Assembly (NCBI GenBank): GCA_905209075.1
Contig: CAJLRL010000003.1
Span: 1-64,000 of the forward strand
Length of the DNA: 64,000 nucleotides
Direction of reading: 5' to 3'
Source of the DNA: an uncultured Lachnospiraceae bacterium
GTDB taxonomy: Bacteria > Bacillota > Clostridia > Lachnospirales > Lachnospiraceae
Under the pieces are notes generated by a model. The model worked only from the letters and a program-made list of their open reading frames with translations, searched no databases and was not told where the DNA came from. Below are positions 25,334 to 33,582 of the stretch, piece by piece. The position numbers and the translations under genes are program-made. How positions within the stretch are numbered: the first letter of the stretch is position 1; each line of letters opens with the position of its first letter.

Positions 25334-26732
25334 AAACAGGGAATATGCGGTTATAACATATTTTTTCCTTTTGATGTTTTTAGGCCTTATCGCATATTTC
25401 GTCTATTTTCAGCTGGTAAAGAGTGATAAGTTTATAAACAGTCCGTATAATTCCCTGCAGGATTTATTTGCAAAAAATGTTGTAAGAGGAGAAATAACAA
25501 CAGCTGATGGAGAAGTCATTGCGAGGACTGTTACGGACGCAGACGGAAATGAAACAAGGGAATATCCTGATGGACGTATGTTTGCACATGCTGTAGGTTA
25601 TGCAGTGAACGGAAAAGCGGGAATGGAAAAACAGGAAAATTTCACACTTTTGAGATCACATGATTTCTTCCTGACACAGATCGTAAATGATATAAGCGGA
25701 ACAAAAAATATAGGTGATAATGTCATATCAACACTTGATTATAAAGCACAGAATGCAGCGTATGAGGCGTTGGACGATTATGATGGGGCGGTAATAGCCA
25801 TTGAACCTGAAACAGGAAAGATTGTAGCCATGGTTTCAAAGCCGGATTATGATCCGAACACGATCTCAGCAGACTGGGATGAAGTAAACGGGGATGGAAG
25901 TACAGCATTATATAACAGGGCAACCCAGGGACAGTATGCACCGGGATCGGTGTTTAAGATATTTACAGCACTTGAATATTATAATGAATTTCCTGATACA
26001 TATGAGGATTATGAATTTGACTGTGATAGTGAGATAACAAGGGATGGATTTACGATACACTGTTCTGGAAATAAATCGCATGGCACAGAGGACTTAAGAA
26101 AATCGTTTGCAAAGTCATGTAACTCATCGTTTGCCAATATCGGACTTACTATAGACAATAATAAGTTAAATGCTCTGTGTAACGATATGCTTTTTAATAA
26201 AGATATCCCTATTGAATTCGAGTCAAAAGCAAGTAAATTTTCGCTGAGTAATTCTGATACGACAGCCCTTACAATGCAGACATGCATAGGGCAGGGAAAC
26301 ACACTTGTGTCACCACTTCATATGTGTATGGTAGCAGGAGCGATATGCAATGGCGGAACATTGATGACACCATATATTGTAGACCGTGTTGAAAACGCAG
26401 GCGGCATGGTCGTAACGCAGAATGAACCACAGAAAAACAAGGCACTTATGTCAGAAAAACAGGCAGCTTTCCTACAGGATCTTATGTCGGCAGTAGTATC
26501 GGAAGGCACAGGTTCAAAGCTTGCAGATCAAAGCTATGATGCATATGGAAAGACGGGAACGGCACAGGTCTCAGATACAACAGATCAGACAAATGCATGG
26601 TTTGTCGGATACGCAAAGAAAGATGGATATAATGATCTTGCCATAGCTGTTGTCGTTGAGGATTCAGGAGCAGGAAGCACATATGCTGTTCCTATTGCAA
26701 AGAAGGTGTTTGACACCTACTTTAATGAATGA
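25299..26732 (+). CDS. Class B penicillin-binding protein (transpeptidase partner of the SEDS protein)
   Basis: Crosslinks peptidoglycan stems outside the membrane. One N-terminal helix (about 20-40), a short N-domain, then the transpeptidase domain with the serine motif APGSVFK (about residue 214), SCN (KSCNSS, about 272) and KTG (YGKTGTAQV, about 418). At 477 residues it is the short PbpA-like type without PASTA repeats. Start at 25299 is set by AAGGAG 8 bases upstream; an in-frame ATG 30 bases earlier lacks a site. A weak hairpin follows. Confidence 0.93.
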   Translation: MARKEKNRSSHKNREYAVITYFFLLMFLGLIAYFVYFQLVKSDKFINSPYNSLQDLFAKNVVRGEITTADGEVIARTVTDADGNETREYPDGRMFAHAVGYAVNGKAGMEKQENFTLLRSHDFFLTQIVNDISGTKNIGDNVISTLDYKAQNAAYEALDDYDGAVIAIEPETGKIVAMVSKPDYDPNTISADWDEVNGDGSTALYNRATQGQYAPGSVFKIFTALEYYNEFPDTYEDYEFDCDSEITRDGFTIHCSGNKSHGTEDLRKSFAKSCNSSFANIGLTIDNNKLNALCNDMLFNKDIPIEFESKASKFSLSNSDTTALTMQTCIGQGNTLVSPLHMCMVAGAICNGGTLMTPYIVDRVENAGGMVVTQNEPQKNKALMSEKQAAFLQDLMSAVVSEGTGSKLADQSYDAYGKTGTAQVSDTTDQTNAWFVGYAKKDGYNDLAIAVVVEDSGAGSTYAVPIAKKVFDTYFNE

Positions 26733-26733
26733 T

Positions 26734-26761
26734 AAAGTGTCATGTTTTATTGCACTTTTTA
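26734..26761 (+). terminator. Weak terminator after the SEDS-PBP pair
   Basis: A 6-bp stem (26734-26739 with 26753-26758), 13-base loop, T run. Confidence 0.45.
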
Positions 26762-26780
26762 ATTGATTGGGTTATACTTA

Positions 26781-26809
26781 TTTTAATCAATAAAGATATG
26801 CAGTATAAT
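26781..26809 (+). promoter_or_regulatory. Possible promoter of the Nudix gene
   Basis: Perfect TATAAT at 26804-26809, with a poor -35 (TTTTAA) 17 bases upstream, 32 bases before the start codon. Confidence 0.4.
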
Positions 26810-26840
26810 TGCATACACCACACTATAGGAGGAAATTGCA

Positions 26841-27293
26841 ATGATAGAGGCAACCAGCTGTGGCGGTGTGGTAATCTTTCGTGGTAAAGTTTTACTTTTA
26901 TATAAGAATTACAGAAATAAGTACGAGGGCTGGGTCCTTCCGAAGGGAACGGTGGAACCGGGAGAAGAATACAAAGACACGGCAATTCGTGAAGTAAAAG
27001 AAGAAACAGGCGCAAATGCGACAATAATCCAGTATGTCGGTAAGAGTCATTATTCATTTACAGTACCTGAGGACAATGTAGAAAAGGATGTCCATTGGTA
27101 TCTTATGATGGGCGAAAGTTATTATAGCAAACCGCAAAGAGAAGAGTATTTTATGGATTCGGGGTATTATAAATTTCATGAGGCATATCATCTGCTTAAA
27201 TTTTCTAATGAAAAGCAGATATTGGAAAAAGCTTACAATGAATATATTGATTTAAAAAAGAGCAATCTTTGGGGAACACACAAGTATTATTAA
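26841..27293 (+). CDS. Nudix hydrolase
   Basis: A 150-residue Nudix hydrolase with an intact box: G-x5-E-x7-REVKEETG beginning GTVEPGEEYKD (about 32-54), preceded by WVLPKG. Such enzymes cleave nucleoside diphosphates linked to another group. The resemblance in size and the LPKGTVEPGE start is to AP4A/diadenosine-type or (deoxy)nucleotide sanitising enzymes, but the substrate cannot be read. AGGAGG ribosome site; its own terminator follows at once. Confidence 0.9.
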   Translation: MIEATSCGGVVIFRGKVLLLYKNYRNKYEGWVLPKGTVEPGEEYKDTAIREVKEETGANATIIQYVGKSHYSFTVPEDNVEKDVHWYLMMGESYYSKPQREEYFMDSGYYKFHEAYHLLKFSNEKQILEKAYNEYIDLKKSNLWGTHKYY

Positions 27294-27318
27294 AAAGCAG
27301 TTTTATAAACTGCTTTTT
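27292..27318 (+). terminator. Terminator after the Nudix gene
   Basis: Perfect 11-bp stem (27293-27303 with 27307-27317), 3-base loop, T run. Next start codon is only 12 bases further on. Confidence 0.88.
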
Positions 27319-27329
27319 GAGGTTATATA

Positions 27330-27650
27330 ATGAAATGGTATGATAATTTATACATAGGCGAATCAATTGGTAAAAAAGCGGGCAGGATAAAATGGAAAAT
27401 TAATCATAATGCAGGCACATTGTTTGTCCATGTGATAACATTGCCATCGAATAAACATAATCTGCTTGATATAATACCGGCGAGGGAACTCCTTCAAAAT
27501 GGATATCCCAAAAGAAATCTGAAAATAATAGGGATTGCCGGGGACAGGCAGGAAGCGGTAGAGCTTGTGGCAGAGATAATAAAAGAAGTCTATGATAATA
27601 CCGGGGGAACCGATGTTGCCGGATACCTTGAAAAAATGGGAGGATGGTAG
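27330..27650 (+). CDS. Conserved-looking hypothetical protein, 106 residues
   Basis: I do not recognise a named domain. The protein is soluble, without signal peptide or helix long enough to cross a membrane, and alternates predicted strands (GRIKWKINH, TLFVHVITLP, LKIIGIAG) with a helix (RQEAVELVAEIIKEVY), an alpha/beta pattern. It starts 12 bases after a terminator with GAGG as ribosome site and is followed after 3 bases by the DUF2953 gene, so these two and gerW form a small unit of sporulation-associated character. Confidence 0.7.
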   Translation: MKWYDNLYIGESIGKKAGRIKWKINHNAGTLFVHVITLPSNKHNLLDIIPARELLQNGYPKRNLKIIGIAGDRQEAVELVAEIIKEVYDNTGGTDVAGYLEKMGGW

Positions 27651-27653
27651 AAG

Positions 27654-28517
27654 ATGATCTTTGCGATTTTCAAAGTGATAGGATATATTCTTCTTACAAT
27701 AATTGCTTTATTTATTGCACTTATCCTTCTTGTATTGTTCTGGCCTGTCAGATATAGCGCAAATGGAAAATTTGATAGAAATGATATATCGGTAAAAGCT
27801 GATGTGTCATGGCTGTTTCACATTGTGGCAGCAGGATTTGGGTATAGTGACGACATAAGTGCGTGGTACAGGATCCTCTTCTGGAAGAAAAATATATTTG
27901 ATGAAAATGAGGATGACTGGGATACAGCAGCTGACAGCGAAAAAAAATACGATGATAAAGAAAACTGCGATGAGGATGCTGCTTTGGATGAAGCGGATAT
28001 GGTGTTTCATATAGAAAACAAAGTTGAATCTGAAAAGGACAGTATACCGGCTGGAACTGAAAATAAGGCTGTACAAAATAGAGAACATATTAAAAGGAAA
28101 AAGCATAAAAATAAAAGAACAGCAGACATAAAAGATAAACTTTCTTCAAAGAAGAAAATATTTTACAAAATAAAAAGCATGTTATCCGACAAAGCAGACA
28201 AGGCGGCGGTAAAACATTTAAAAGAAGAAGGTTTTCTCATATTAAAAAGAGTGTGCCCTAAAAAACTTAAACTGAATCTGGAGTTTTCGACGGGAGAACC
28301 TGATACGACAGGAATCGCACTTGGGATAATTGCAATGTTTCCGGTATGTTATAAAAATAAATGGAATATAAAATGCGACTTTGAAAGTGAAGAGGCATAT
28401 GCTGCAGGCGTGTTTGATATAAGTGGACACATATTTGTGATATCGGTGCTTGGAGCTGTAATAAGGATCATGCTTGATAAGAATTGCCGCAGATTATATA
28501 ATAAAATTACAAAATAA
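27654..28517 (+). CDS. DUF2953-type membrane-anchored protein
   Basis: A 287-residue protein with one N-terminal membrane helix (about 5-30, rich in Ile and Leu), then the DUF2953-like start WPVRYSANGKFDRND, a charged low-complexity middle (about 90-170, Glu/Asp then Lys/Arg rich), and a C-terminal conserved part (GEPDTTGIALGIIAMFP). The family often precedes gerW/ytfJ, as here, in spore formers. Function not established. Confidence 0.78.
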   Translation: MIFAIFKVIGYILLTIIALFIALILLVLFWPVRYSANGKFDRNDISVKADVSWLFHIVAAGFGYSDDISAWYRILFWKKNIFDENEDDWDTAADSEKKYDDKENCDEDAALDEADMVFHIENKVESEKDSIPAGTENKAVQNREHIKRKKHKNKRTADIKDKLSSKKKIFYKIKSMLSDKADKAAVKHLKEEGFLILKRVCPKKLKLNLEFSTGEPDTTGIALGIIAMFPVCYKNKWNIKCDFESEEAYAAGVFDISGHIFVISVLGAVIRIMLDKNCRRLYNKITK

Positions 28518-28532
28518 GGAGGATGTATAATA

Positions 28533-28925
28533 ATGGCAGACAATAGTTTTAATAATACCGTAGAGTCACTTTTTAAGGGAATGGACAGCTTTATCACAAC
28601 AAAAACAGTTGTAGGTGAGGCAATCAATATAGGTGATACAATAATCCTTCCGCTTGTCGATGTTTCGTTTGGTGTGGCAGCAGGAGCATTTTCTGGGGAA
28701 AAGAAAAATAACGGAGCAGGCGGTATGGGAGGAAAAATACAGCCAAGTGCAGTACTTGTGATCCAGAATGGGCAGACAAAGCTTGTAAATGTCAAAAATC
28801 AGGATAGTATGACAAAAATACTTGATATGGTTCCTGATGTTATAAATAAATTTACATCCAAGGGTTCTGACAATGATGATATAGATTTTGATGATATAGC
28901 TGATGATAAGGAACAGGAAGAATAA
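28533..28925 (+). CDS. gerW: GerW/YtfJ-family sporulation protein
   Basis: A 130-residue member of the GerW (YtfJ) family, needed for normal germination in Bacillus. The core shows VGEAINIGDTIILPLVDVSFG, here given in part, then a glycine-rich loop (GAGGMGGKIQP) and AVLVIQNGQTKLVN. The tail is acidic. Its presence supports a sporulating lineage, although the family is also kept in some non-sporulating relatives. Good GGAGG ribosome site. Confidence 0.92.
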   Translation: MADNSFNNTVESLFKGMDSFITTKTVVGEAINIGDTIILPLVDVSFGVAAGAFSGEKKNNGAGGMGGKIQPSAVLVIQNGQTKLVNVKNQDSMTKILDMVPDVINKFTSKGSDNDDIDFDDIADDKEQEE

Positions 28926-28942
28926 CATATTAAAACGATAAT

Positions 28943-28971
28943 AAAAAAGGACATCCGGCGGATGTCCTTTT
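28943..28971. terminator. Bidirectional terminator between gerW and rpmB
   Basis: Perfect 8-bp GC-containing stem (28949-28956 with 28960-28967) flanked by A run and T run, serving both convergent genes. Confidence 0.9.
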
Positions 28972-28994
28972 AATAATTTCGAAAGATTTAAAAA

Positions 28995-29180
28995 TTAAGC
29001 TCTCTCAACTTTGCCTGATCTTAAGCATGAAGTACATACATATAACTTCTGTGGAACTCCATTGACCTTGCAAGAAACTTTTTTAATGTTTGATTTCCAA
29101 ACATGATTTGATCTTCTATGAGAATGGCTTACATTGTTTCCGTAATGAACGCCTTTTTCACAAATTGCACATTTTGCCAT
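28995..29180 (-). CDS. rpmB: 50S ribosomal protein L28
   Basis: A 61-residue ribosomal protein beginning MAKCAICEKGVHYGN with the zinc-type cysteines CAIC and CTSC retained, so it is the zinc-binding form. Basic centre RRSNHVWKSNIKKV. Strong ribosome site AAGGAGG and near-consensus promoter upstream on the minus strand. Confidence 0.96.
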   Translation of the reverse strand: MAKCAICEKGVHYGNNVSHSHRRSNHVWKSNIKKVSCKVNGVPQKLYVCTSCLRSGKVERA

Positions 29181-29240
29181 GATATTGCACCTCCTTGCAT
29201 TTCACTAAGCTTAGATATACTCCAAGCTCACAACAAATGT

Positions 29241-29269
29241 ATTCTATCAGATTAAAAACCATATTGCAA
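29241..29269 (-). promoter_or_regulatory. Promoter of rpmB
   Basis: On the minus strand TTGCAA (29264-29269), 17-base spacer, TAGAAT (29241-29246), about 55 bases before the transcript reaches the start codon. Confidence 0.7.
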
Positions 29270-29288
29270 GGATAAAATATAAAAATAT

Positions 29289-29316
29289 TTGCTTTTTATT
29301 TAAAAACGGGTATAAT
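29289..29316 (+). promoter_or_regulatory. Promoter of the asp23-fakA unit
   Basis: TTGCTT (29289-29294), 16-base spacer, TATAAT (29311-29316), 39 bases before the start codon at 29355. Confidence 0.6.
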
Positions 29317-29354
29317 AACATTAGCTACGTCACAACTTGATGGAGGTATATATT

Positions 29355-29714
29355 ATGAAGGGACAAATGGATACCCAGTACGGACAAATTTATATTGATG
29401 CAGATGTTATTGCAAAATACGCAGGATCTGTTGCAGTTGAGTGCTTTGGAATAGTAGGCATGGCTGCTGTGAACATGAAGGATGGTCTGGTTAAGCTTTT
29501 AAAAAGAGACTACTTAAATCATGGAATAAATGTAAAAGTTGATGAAGATAATGAGATTATAATTGATTTCCATGTAATTGTAGCTTATGGAATTTCAATC
29601 AGCACAGTTTCTGACAACCTTATTGAAACAGTAAAATATAAGGTGGAATCTTTTACGGGAATGAAAATTAAGAAAATCAACATATACGTCGAAGGCGTAA
29701 GGGTGATTGACTAA
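29355..29714 (+). CDS. Asp23/Gls24-family envelope stress protein
   Basis: A 119-residue Asp23/Gls24 protein (YloU-type): GQIYIDADVIAKYAG at the start, VECFGIVGMAAVN, and the family's AYGISISTVSDNLIETVKY. Members are linked to membrane-associated stress functions. It directly precedes fakA, its usual neighbour. Start at 29355, since TGGAGG lies 9 bases before; an ATG 18 bases upstream overlaps that site. Confidence 0.92.
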   Translation: MKGQMDTQYGQIYIDADVIAKYAGSVAVECFGIVGMAAVNMKDGLVKLLKRDYLNHGINVKVDEDNEIIIDFHVIVAYGISISTVSDNLIETVKYKVESFTGMKIKKINIYVEGVRVID

Positions 29715-29727
29715 GGAGGATTACAAA

Positions 29728-31395
29728 GTGGAAATCACAAGTATTAATTCTAAACTGCTTGCAAAGATGTTTCTTGCAGGAGCAAAGAATCTTGATTCGA
29801 AAAAAGACTGGATAAACGAGCTTAATGTTTTCCCGGTTCCAGATGGTGATACAGGTACAAATATGTCTATGACAATAATGTCAGCGGCAAAGGAAGTAAG
29901 CTCACTTACTGAACCTACAATGGCTGCATTATCAAAGGCGATATCTTCAGGATCACTCCGTGGAGCAAGAGGAAATTCTGGTGTTATTTTATCACAGCTT
30001 TTCAGGGGTTTCTGTAAAGTTATAAAGGAATATGATGAACTTGATGTTACTATAGTATGTGAAGCGTTCCAGAAAGCGGTAGAGACTGCATATAAGGCAG
30101 TTATGAAGCCGAAAGAGGGTACGATACTTACAGTTGCAAAGGGTGCAGCAGATAAAGCTTTAGAGCTTGCAGAACAGACTGATGATCTTGTATTTTTTGC
30201 GGACGAAGTTATAAAACATGCAGAATATGTTCTTAACCAGACACCAGAAATGCTTCCTGTACTTAAACAGGCCGGTGTTGTTGATTCCGGCGGACAGGGT
30301 CTTGTCCAGGTGTTAAAGGGTGCAAATGATGCATTACTCGGAAAAGAAATTGATTATTCTATAGAGGGAGTATCATCAGGCGCTTCACCTGAAAAGATAA
30401 CAGCTGAGACAGAGGCTGAGATCAAATTTGGATATTGTACAGAGTTTATCATTGTATTGAACAATCCACTCTCTGACAAGGAAGAGTTAAAGTATAAAGC
30501 ATTTTTAGAGTCTATAGGTGATTCTATTGTTGTAGTGGCAGATGATGAGATAGTAAAAACCCACGTACATACAAATGATCCGGGACTTGCGCTTCAGGAA
30601 GCTTTAAAGCACGGCTCCTTAAGCAGGATAAAGATCGATAATATGCGTGAGGAGCATCAGGAAAAACTTATAAAGGAATCTGAAAAACTTGCAAAAGAGC
30701 AGGCAGCAGAAGAACAGAAAGCCAAAGAGCCGGAAAAAGAGATGGGATTTGTTTCTGTTTCAATCGGTGAAGGAATGAATGAGGTATTCAAAGGACTTGG
30801 TGTAGACTACATTATAGAGGGTGGTCAGACAATGAATCCAAGTACTGAGGATATGTTAAATGCGATCGAAAAAGTAAACGCAAAGAACGTATTTATACTT
30901 CCTAACAACAAAAATATTATCATGGCAGCTAATCAGGCAGTTTCACTTGTTGAGGATAAGCAGATAATAGTTATCCCTACAAAGACTATTCCACAGGGAA
31001 TCACAGCGCTTGTCAACTATATTCCTGACCATTCGGTTGAGGAAAACAAAGAACAGATGATGGCTGAGATCGAAAATGTAAAGACAGGACAGGTAACATA
31101 TGCCGTAAGAGATACAGAGATTGACGGAAAAACGATAAAACAGGACGACTATATGGGAATTGGCGATAAGTCTATACTTGCTGTTGGAAAAGACTTAAAA
31201 CAGACAACTCTTGAGATGGTCGATGCTATGGTTGATGAAGATTCTGCAATTGTAAGTATTTATTTCGGAAGTGAATCATCAGAGGAAAAAGCAGAAGAAA
31301 TAGCATCTGCCATAGAAGAAAAATACCCTGATGTCGAAGTTGAGGTAAATGACGGAGGACAACCGATCTATTATTATGTTATTTCGGTAGAATAG
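29728..31395 (+). CDS. fakA: Fatty acid kinase catalytic subunit (DAK2 domain, YloV-type)
   Basis: Phosphorylates fatty acids held by a DegV-type FakB protein, feeding exogenous fatty acids into phospholipid synthesis. The 555-residue protein has the N-terminal DhaL-like kinase domain (FPVPDGDTGTNMSMT, GARGNSGVILSQ), a middle domain, and the C-terminal FakB-interacting part (QTMNPSTEDMLNAI, FILPNNKNI, YYVISVE end). Translation starts at GTG 29728 with AAGGAGG upstream. Of note, a DegV domain also occurs fused to a kinase at 58350 in this window. Confidence 0.93.
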   Translation: MEITSINSKLLAKMFLAGAKNLDSKKDWINELNVFPVPDGDTGTNMSMTIMSAAKEVSSLTEPTMAALSKAISSGSLRGARGNSGVILSQLFRGFCKVIKEYDELDVTIVCEAFQKAVETAYKAVMKPKEGTILTVAKGAADKALELAEQTDDLVFFADEVIKHAEYVLNQTPEMLPVLKQAGVVDSGGQGLVQVLKGANDALLGKEIDYSIEGVSSGASPEKITAETEAEIKFGYCTEFIIVLNNPLSDKEELKYKAFLESIGDSIVVVADDEIVKTHVHTNDPGLALQEALKHGSLSRIKIDNMREEHQEKLIKESEKLAKEQAAEEQKAKEPEKEMGFVSVSIGEGMNEVFKGLGVDYIIEGGQTMNPSTEDMLNAIEKVNAKNVFILPNNKNIIMAANQAVSLVEDKQIIVIPTKTIPQGITALVNYIPDHSVEENKEQMMAEIENVKTGQVTYAVRDTEIDGKTIKQDDYMGIGDKSILAVGKDLKQTTLEMVDAMVDEDSAIVSIYFGSESSEEKAEEIASAIEEKYPDVEVEVNDGGQPIYYYVISVE

Positions 31396-31423
31396 TCCAT
31401 ATAATCAAATATAAGGAGCAGAT

Positions 31424-33490
31424 ATGAATGCAGATTCACCGGTTACTGAGATAAAAGGTGTCGGGGAAAAGACAAAAGATCTGTTTGAAAAGATGGGAGT
31501 ATACACTGTAGGTGATATACTCCTTCATTTTCCCCGCAATTATATACAGTTTCCCCAAATACAGGATATTGATGAGATAAGTTCTTTTGATGAGGATAAA
31601 CATTATGCAGTCCATGCCGTTATAAAAAGAAGTGCAGTTACAAAAAAGACAAGGAACATGATCATTACTTTGCTGGATATCGGAAGTGCAGGGCATATGA
31701 TAAAGCTTACATGGTATAGGATGCCGTATCTTAAAAATGAATTTACCATGGGGAGACATCTGGTTTTTTATGGTAAGGTAAAACCCAAAAACGGAAAATA
31801 TACAATGGAACAGCCTGTAATATATGATGTTCAAAAATATATACAGCTGCAGAAAAATCTGCAGCCTGTTTATCCACTTGTATCGGGTGTGTCAAATAAT
31901 CTTGTATCAAAAACTGTAAAAGAGGCGTTGAACAATGAAGAACTTGCAGCGGATTATCTTCCAGTCTGTGTGCGGAGTGAAAACGGATTCTGTGAATATA
32001 ATTATGCGTTAAAGGAAATCCATTTTCCGGACAGTATGGAGGCACTTATTGAGGCAAGAAAGAGGCTTGTTTTTGATGAATTTTTCCTTTTTATAATGGG
32101 AATGCGTTATCAGAAGGAAAAACAGATAAAAGAAAAAAATGATTTTGTTTTTGAGAATCCAAAGTTTGTGACAGGATTGATAGATAAACTTCCATATGAG
32201 CTTACAGGTGCCCAGAAGAGGGCTATAGACGAAATAGTAGCAGATATGGAAAGCCCTTTTGTTATGCAAAGACTTATACAGGGAGATGTCGGATCCGGAA
32301 AGACTATTGTAGCATTTCTTCTTATGGCATGGGCTTCGCAGTGCGGATACCAGTCAGCGATAATGGCACCTACTGAGGTGCTTGCAAATCAGCACTATGA
32401 ATCGTTCTGTGGTCTTGTTAAAATGTTTGGTCTTGAAAGTCCGGTAATACTGCTTACGGGATCAATGACCCAGAAACAGAAGCGGGCAGCCTATGAGCGG
32501 ATGCAGAATGAAAAAAACGCACTCATAATAGGTACCCATGCACTTATACAGGAAAAGGCGGATTTTAGTAATCTTTCTCTTGTTATAACTGATGAACAGC
32601 ACAGATTTGGCGTAAAGCAGAGGGATACATTTTCGCACAAGGGGATAAAACCGCATATTCTGGTTATGAGTGCAACCCCTATTCCGAGAACGCTTGCAAT
32701 AATACTATATGGTGATATGGATATTTCTGTGATAGATGAGGTGCCGGCAAAAAGAAAGCCGATAAAAAACTGTGTTGTTAATACTGCATATCGTCCAAAA
32801 GCGTACGACTTTATAGAAGAACAGGTAAATAACGGATATCAGGCGTATGTTATATGCCCGCTTGTGGAGGAATCCGAAAATATGGATGGTGAAAATGTGA
32901 CAGAATATGCCAAAAAGCTTAAGTCCATTCTTTCAAAAGATATACATATAGAGATGCTTCACGGAAAGATGAAAAGCGGCAAGAAAGATGAGATAATGAC
33001 TAAGTTTTCCCAGAATAAAATACAGGTGCTTGTGTCTACAACTGTAGTTGAAGTCGGGGTTAATGTGCCGAATGCAACGGTTATGCTTATAGAAAATGCG
33101 GATAGATTCGGGCTTGCACAGCTGCACCAGCTAAGGGGCCGTGTCGGAAGAGGCGATGCGCAATCTTACTGCATATTTATAAACAGCTCAGATTCGAAAA
33201 AATCGAAAAAGCGTCTTGAAATATTAAATGATTCAAATGATGGATTTAAAATAGCAAGCGAGGATCTAAAATTAAGAGGTCCGGGAGATTTCTTTGGGAT
33301 AAGGCAGAGCGGAGATCTGGTGTTTTCACTTGCAGACATATATCAGGATGCAGATGTGTTAAAGCTTGCATCGGAGGCTGTGGACGATATATTGGATAAA
33401 GATCCTGACCTTGAAGAGGAAGATCATATTATTTTGAAACGCAAAATGAAGGAATTTGAAAACGTACAGCTAAAGCGAATGAATTTATAA
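31424..33490 (+). CDS. recG: ATP-dependent DNA helicase RecG
   Basis: Remodels stalled replication forks and junctions. In 688 residues: N-terminal wedge/OB domain (about 1-230), Walker A QGDVGSGKTIVA (about 286-297), motif II DEQHRFG, MSATPIPRTLA, and C-terminal motifs STTVVEVGVNVP and QLRGRVGRGD. Third gene of the asp23-fakA-recG unit, 28 bases after fakA, with AAGGAG as ribosome site. Confidence 0.97.
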   Translation: MNADSPVTEIKGVGEKTKDLFEKMGVYTVGDILLHFPRNYIQFPQIQDIDEISSFDEDKHYAVHAVIKRSAVTKKTRNMIITLLDIGSAGHMIKLTWYRMPYLKNEFTMGRHLVFYGKVKPKNGKYTMEQPVIYDVQKYIQLQKNLQPVYPLVSGVSNNLVSKTVKEALNNEELAADYLPVCVRSENGFCEYNYALKEIHFPDSMEALIEARKRLVFDEFFLFIMGMRYQKEKQIKEKNDFVFENPKFVTGLIDKLPYELTGAQKRAIDEIVADMESPFVMQRLIQGDVGSGKTIVAFLLMAWASQCGYQSAIMAPTEVLANQHYESFCGLVKMFGLESPVILLTGSMTQKQKRAAYERMQNEKNALIIGTHALIQEKADFSNLSLVITDEQHRFGVKQRDTFSHKGIKPHILVMSATPIPRTLAIILYGDMDISVIDEVPAKRKPIKNCVVNTAYRPKAYDFIEEQVNNGYQAYVICPLVEESENMDGENVTEYAKKLKSILSKDIHIEMLHGKMKSGKKDEIMTKFSQNKIQVLVSTTVVEVGVNVPNATVMLIENADRFGLAQLHQLRGRVGRGDAQSYCIFINSSDSKKSKKRLEILNDSNDGFKIASEDLKLRGPGDFFGIRQSGDLVFSLADIYQDADVLKLASEAVDDILDKDPDLEEEDHIILKRKMKEFENVQLKRMNL

Positions 33491-33507
33491 GGATATCAGA
33501 CTAAAAA

Positions 33508-33550
33508 ATACCGGTCGCAGATCGTCAGAGCTTAGATCTGCGACCGGTAT
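33508..33550 (-). terminator. Terminator of rqcH (minus strand)
   Basis: Perfect 16-bp stem (33508-33523 with 33535-33550), 11-base loop. On the minus strand it is followed by a T run; on the plus strand it is not, so it mainly serves rqcH. Confidence 0.88.
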
Positions 33551-33555
33551 GGAAG

Positions 33556-33574
33556 AACAGGGGCTCCTGTTTTA
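33556..33574 (+). terminator. Short terminator for recG
   Basis: 6-bp stem (33556-33561 with 33566-33571), 4-base loop, then TTT. Lies beyond the larger hairpin. Confidence 0.5.
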
Positions 33575-33582
33575 TATTATTA

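Noticed and set aside
29707..29727. Upstream TTG as start of fakA
   Set aside because: It would place the ribosome site AAGGAGG inside the coding sequence; GTG 29728 has the site at the right distance.
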